From an uncultured Mucilaginibacter sp. (lineage in GTDB: Bacteria > Bacteroidota > Bacteroidia > Sphingobacteriales > Sphingobacteriaceae), in assembly GCA_903864275.1 (NCBI GenBank), contig CAIPFE010000056.1, positions 62,001 to 126,000 on the forward strand: a DNA stretch of 64,000 nt, given 5' to 3'. The notes below the pieces were generated by a model that was not told where the DNA came from, searched no databases, and worked only from the letters and a program-made list of their open reading frames with translations. How positions within the stretch are numbered: the stretch's first letter is position 1; each line of letters opens with the position of its first letter. Positions 60,953-64,000 of the stretch are shown in pieces. The position numbers and the translations under genes were made by a program.

Positions 60953-62071
60953 ATGCAGGGCCGTAAAATTTTATTACCGGTTTTAATGATATTGTTCACC
61001 GCGTCGGCAGCCTTTTGCCAGTCAGAAGGGCTTAAAACTGTGGTGAACAATCTTGCTTTCTATAAGCAAAAAAAAGACCTCAAATATTTAGGGAATGCGA
61101 AGAAAATGGTCGACAGCATAGTCAAAGCTTCTCCCGACAGCCTTGATCTTGAAAGAAACGTTTATAGGGCGGTTGTTTATTCAAGCATTTTGTATATTGA
61201 CTCATTGAATAAACTAAATCAGTCGGCGACATTCTTTTCAGAAACTACCCAATTGGTTGATAAGCTATCGGCAAACAGAAAAATTTATAAGTTCCGGGTA
61301 GATATTGATTACGCAAAAAACTGTTTGGCCAATGTTTATATACGCAAAGCTTTTGTTTATATAAATAATTCCGACTTCGGTAACGCTTTAACTTTATTTG
61401 AGTACGCACAAAAATATGCGCCTTCATTTATTCCATTAAACGCCTATATTGCCTTTTCAAATAATAAGCTTGGTAATTTACGTGCGGCTGCGAAATATTA
61501 TACTGATTTAATTGGCGGCGATAGTACAAAGGCCGAATATGTTGAGGCGGCCTCGATTATTTACAAATCATTTGGCGACACGGTTACAGCGCTCGAAATA
61601 GTCAAAAAAGGGCGTAAGGTGTTACCAAACAATAAATCGTTATTGTTAGATGAGGCAAATATTTATAACAATAGAAAAGATTACCGGTCATTAGTAAATT
61701 TGTTACCCCCATTACTTGAAATTAATACAAATAACGCCGATATTGCATTTGTAGCCGCAAATTGTTACGACCATTTGAACCAATATGATAAAGCGGAATC
61801 GCTTTATTTACACGCAATTGAGTTGAACAGTTCGGCCTACGACCCTATATTTGACCTCGGTTTGTTATATTTTAAACAGAGTGAAATAAAGCGGGAGGGG
61901 AGTAATGTGCAAAACACGGCCCGGGCAGTGCAATGGCTCGAAAAAGCAAATGAGATAGCGCCTAATGACGTTAATTGCCTGCATGTACTACAAATTGTTT
62001 ATGCGCAAAGTGGGAATATAGATCAGGCAAACAAGATCAATGATAAATTAAAACAGTTAACCAATCAATAA
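60953..62071 (+). CDS. Exported TPR-repeat protein 1
   Basis: This 372-residue protein starts 4 bases after gyrA. A signal peptide (LMILFTASAAFC) leads into alpha-helical repeats. Several tetratricopeptide repeats are clear, such as ALTLFEYAQKYAPSFIPLNAYIAFSNNKLGNLRAAAKYY and AESLYLHAIELNSSAYDPIFDLGLLYF. It is likely a periplasmic scaffold; no enzymatic motif was seen. It is followed after 6 bases by a second TPR gene, so gyrA and both TPR genes are probably one transcript. Confidence 0.78.
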   Translation: MQGRKILLPVLMILFTASAAFCQSEGLKTVVNNLAFYKQKKDLKYLGNAKKMVDSIVKASPDSLDLERNVYRAVVYSSILYIDSLNKLNQSATFFSETTQLVDKLSANRKIYKFRVDIDYAKNCLANVYIRKAFVYINNSDFGNALTLFEYAQKYAPSFIPLNAYIAFSNNKLGNLRAAAKYYTDLIGGDSTKAEYVEAASIIYKSFGDTVTALEIVKKGRKVLPNNKSLLLDEANIYNNRKDYRSLVNLLPPLLEINTNNADIAFVAANCYDHLNQYDKAESLYLHAIELNSSAYDPIFDLGLLYFKQSEIKREGSNVQNTARAVQWLEKANEIAPNDVNCLHVLQIVYAQSGNIDQANKINDKLKQLTNQ

Positions 62072-62077
62072 ATAATT

Positions 62078-63397
62078 ATGAAAATCAAACTTTTGATGAT
62101 AGGCCTGTTAGGCTTGATTTCAGCAACAACCTTTGCACAAAAGGGGGAATTAAAAAATGCACAGGCATCGTATGAGAGTTACGTTGTAGCAAACTCGGCC
62201 AGCGGGAAATTATCATCGGCATTGGCTGGTAAGGCCACAGCGGCCATTAATGATGCCAAAACTTCGATAGATAAAGCAGCAGCAAACGAAAAAACAGCCA
62301 ATTTACCACAAACTTTTGCATTAAAAGGGGCTATATACGGTGCCCTGGCAGTTGCCGATAGCATACCTGCCACCTCGGCGCCATTGCTCGCTACTGCCGA
62401 GGACGCCATAAAAAAAGCTAAGGAACTTGATACCAAGGGGGAGAATAAAAAGTTAATAGACGATGCCAACCGTTATGTTGCTATCTATAGCTCAAACGCC
62501 GGGGTAAAGGAGTACCAGGCGTCTAAGTATGATTTGGCCTATAAATCATTCGATACTTACCGCCAGATATACCCTGATGATACCACAGCAATTCTTTATA
62601 CTGCGCTTGCAGCTTCAAATGCGGGCAATACAGATCCCAAGTTTTATCCGCTGGCCATAACCAATTATAAAACGCTGTTAACCACCAAGTATGCCAATAT
62701 GCCCAGGGTTTACATGGATATGTCTTCATTATACTTACTTAATAAAGATAGTGTTGGGGCAGCAAAAATTATAGGCGAGGGTGTATCAAAGTATCCTACA
62801 CATCCTGAATTGCGTAAATTGGAAATTGAAATTGCTTTACAAACCGGTAGGCTGAACGATGTATTGGATAAAATTCAATCGGCAATTGCTGCCGACCCCA
62901 AAAATAAAACACTTTTTTATTACGAGGGTTTAACTTATTCGGACAAGGGGGACCAAGCACATTCAAAATCATTAAAAACAAAGGATGCCGCCGCCAAAAA
63001 TGCGCTGAACCAGGAGACGCTTGATGATTATTCGAAAGCATCTGACGCTTATAGAAAAGCCATTGATATTGATCCGGATTATTTTGATGCAAACTTGAAT
63101 TTAGGCTTTTACATCATGAAGCCTGCAATTGATACGTATAACCTTGCAGTAACCATACCGGCAGATAAGCCCAAGGAATATGAAGCAGCAAGGTTGAAAG
63201 CTGATGCACAATTCGACAAAGCTTTACCGTATTTGCAAAAGGCGCTTGAGCTGAATCCAAAGTCGGCCGATGCGATCAGTAATTTAAGGAATTATTACCG
63301 GGGAAAATACGACCCGGCGCATGCCGCGGATAATAAGGCAAAAGCAGATGATTTAAAAAAGCAATTGGATGCTTTACCGGCAACAACTAAGAAGTAA
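62078..63397 (+). CDS. Exported TPR-repeat protein 2
   Basis: A 439-residue protein with signal peptide MKIKLLMIGLLGLISATTFA. Ala/Lys-rich helices (about 25-130) lead into tetratricopeptide repeats (about 150-400; KYDLAYKSFDTYRQIYPDDTTAILYTALAASNAG, KASDAYRKAIDIDPDYFDANLNLGFYI, ALPYLQKALELNPKSADAI). A Lys-rich tail closes it. It is a paralogue in type, not in close sequence, of the upstream TPR protein. It is followed by a hairpin terminator at 63403. The function is unknown. Confidence 0.78.
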   Translation: MKIKLLMIGLLGLISATTFAQKGELKNAQASYESYVVANSASGKLSSALAGKATAAINDAKTSIDKAAANEKTANLPQTFALKGAIYGALAVADSIPATSAPLLATAEDAIKKAKELDTKGENKKLIDDANRYVAIYSSNAGVKEYQASKYDLAYKSFDTYRQIYPDDTTAILYTALAASNAGNTDPKFYPLAITNYKTLLTTKYANMPRVYMDMSSLYLLNKDSVGAAKIIGEGVSKYPTHPELRKLEIEIALQTGRLNDVLDKIQSAIAADPKNKTLFYYEGLTYSDKGDQAHSKSLKTKDAAAKNALNQETLDDYSKASDAYRKAIDIDPDYFDANLNLGFYIMKPAIDTYNLAVTIPADKPKEYEAARLKADAQFDKALPYLQKALELNPKSADAISNLRNYYRGKYDPAHAADNKAKADDLKKQLDALPATTKK

Positions 63398-63402
63398 AAT
63401 AG

Positions 63403-63430
63403 AAGGGGGCTTTGAACAAGTCCCCTTTAA
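63403..63430 (+). terminator. Likely terminator after the second TPR gene
   Basis: AAGGGG pairs with CCCCTT around a short loop, 6 bases after the stop. The T tract is short (TTTAATGG), so it may be weak. Confidence 0.5.
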
Positions 63431-63598
63431 TGGAAAATGCTACTTAACATAATATTAATTATGAGATTAATATCATAATTCATTTAGCGGTCTAATGTCA
63501 GCACCGTTACATCTTTTTCATTATGACATCCGAATACACAAATCATCCTTAAACTTGTTGTTTACCTAAAAAAGAATTTTTTTAATTGAATTATCGCC

Positions 63599-64000
63599 AT
63601 GGATCTAAAAATAAAAAACAAAATAGCATTGGTTACCGGTTCAACAGCCGGCATTGGTTTCGCGATAGCAAAAGCATTGGCAAATGAAGGCGCTTCGGTA
63701 ATTGTTAATGGCCGCACTGATCATAGGGTCAACTCGGCAGTTGAGCAATTGAAAAAAGAAACGGGCAATAAAAATATTAAAGGGATTGCTGCTGACTTTG
63801 CACATAAAAAGCAAATAGATCATTTGATTGAGCAATTACCGGAAGTAGATATCCTGGTGAATAATGTCGGTATTTTCGAACCAAAACAATTTAATGCCAT
63901 AACCGACGAAGACTGGTTTAAATTTTATGAGGTAAATGTGCTGAGCGGTATCAGGCTTTCAAGGGCCTATTTTGATAAAATGATAGCAAAAAACTGGGGC
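63599..64000 (+). CDS. SDR family oxidoreductase, N-terminal part (cut by window edge)
   Basis: The frame from the ATG at 63599 is open to the right edge (134 codons). It begins MDLKIKNKIALVTGSTAGIG, with the NAD(P)-binding motif TGSTAGIG at 13-20, and continues ADFAHKKQIDHLIEQLPEVD and VNNVGIF. It is a classical short-chain dehydrogenase. The catalytic Tyr-Lys pair lies beyond the window. Ends of this type occur in many oxidoreductases, so the substrate cannot be named. The gap 63431-63598 shows no gene. Confidence 0.85.
   Translation, partial: MDLKIKNKIALVTGSTAGIGFAIAKALANEGASVIVNGRTDHRVNSAVEQLKKETGNKNIKGIAADFAHKKQIDHLIEQLPEVDILVNNVGIFEPKQFNAITDEDWFKFYEVNVLSGIRLSRAYFDKMIAKNWG

Overview
The window is chromosomal DNA from a member of the Bacteroidota, most likely a Sphingobacteriaceae species close to Mucilaginibacter or Pedobacter. 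The evidence is the gene set (MG2/TonB-plug surface protein, DUF4296 lipoprotein, MutS2, four-helix-bundle S23-type protein, tandem DinB-like proteins, futalosine menaquinone genes), signal peptides ending in AQ, almost no Shine-Dalgarno sequences, and promoters of the TTTG / TAnnTTTG type. The genus is inferred. No rRNA, tRNA, CRISPR array, insertion sequence or prophage was seen.

Layout. 1-9 kb: start of prmC (minus), ribD, an EamA transporter, a YigZ-family protein, divergent Mg2+ transporters mgtA and mgtE, bioB, and two small hypothetical genes, the second split by a -1 frameshift. 9-16 kb (mostly minus): AurF-like diiron protein, VOC protein, MG2 surface protein, aspartate kinase, GNAT acetyltransferase, YggS. 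16-22 kb (plus): DUF4296 lipoprotein, mutS2, a CE2-type esterase, and scoA/scoB interrupted by an S23-type gene. 22-28 kb (minus): uridine kinase, LysM protein, a beta-rich hypothetical, an MsbA-like ABC exporter, a coiled-coil membrane protein, a SAM hydroxide adenosyltransferase. 28-40 kb: phoH, purC, a STAS protein, RNase Z, MlaD, Amidase_3, an LptD-like protein, cinA, a 2-oxoacid dehydrogenase E2. 40-49 kb: membrane proteins, a GT87-like transferase, then the sulfur/methionine locus (metY-metX-hom behind a SAM-I riboswitch), two DinB-like genes and a second trans-sulfuration enzyme. 49-64 kb: mqnE - histidine phosphatase - mqnA, an SDR, a secreted protein, 1-Cys peroxiredoxin, a cold shock protein, an MFS transporter, hemF, gyrA, two TPR proteins and the start of another SDR.

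Two signals stand out. First, the metY leader (minus strand, about 46160-46590) carries a promoter, a complete SAM-I riboswitch and, starting 9 nt after its P1 helix, a 31-codon ORF ending Cys-Ile-Cys-Met-Cys-Cys-Cys-Cys-stop. This looks like a cysteine-sensing leader peptide in series with a SAM sensor, in front of the enzyme that joins sulfide to O-acetylhomoserine. Second, many intergenic regions hold a palindromic element whose arms are built from degenerate tandem copies of a 6-9 base word. The word differs between loci, but both arms of one element use the same word. These elements donate start codons to some genes and stop codons to others. One carries an S23-type four-helix-bundle gene between its arms and splits scoA from scoB, which raises the possibility that the protein family and the repeat family are linked.

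Pathway view: aspartate kinase, homoserine dehydrogenase, MetX, MetY and the second PLP enzyme cover aspartate to homocysteine. MqnE and MqnA belong to the futalosine route to menaquinone. MlaD, the LptD-like protein, the amidase, the LysM protein and the MsbA-like exporter concern the cell envelope.
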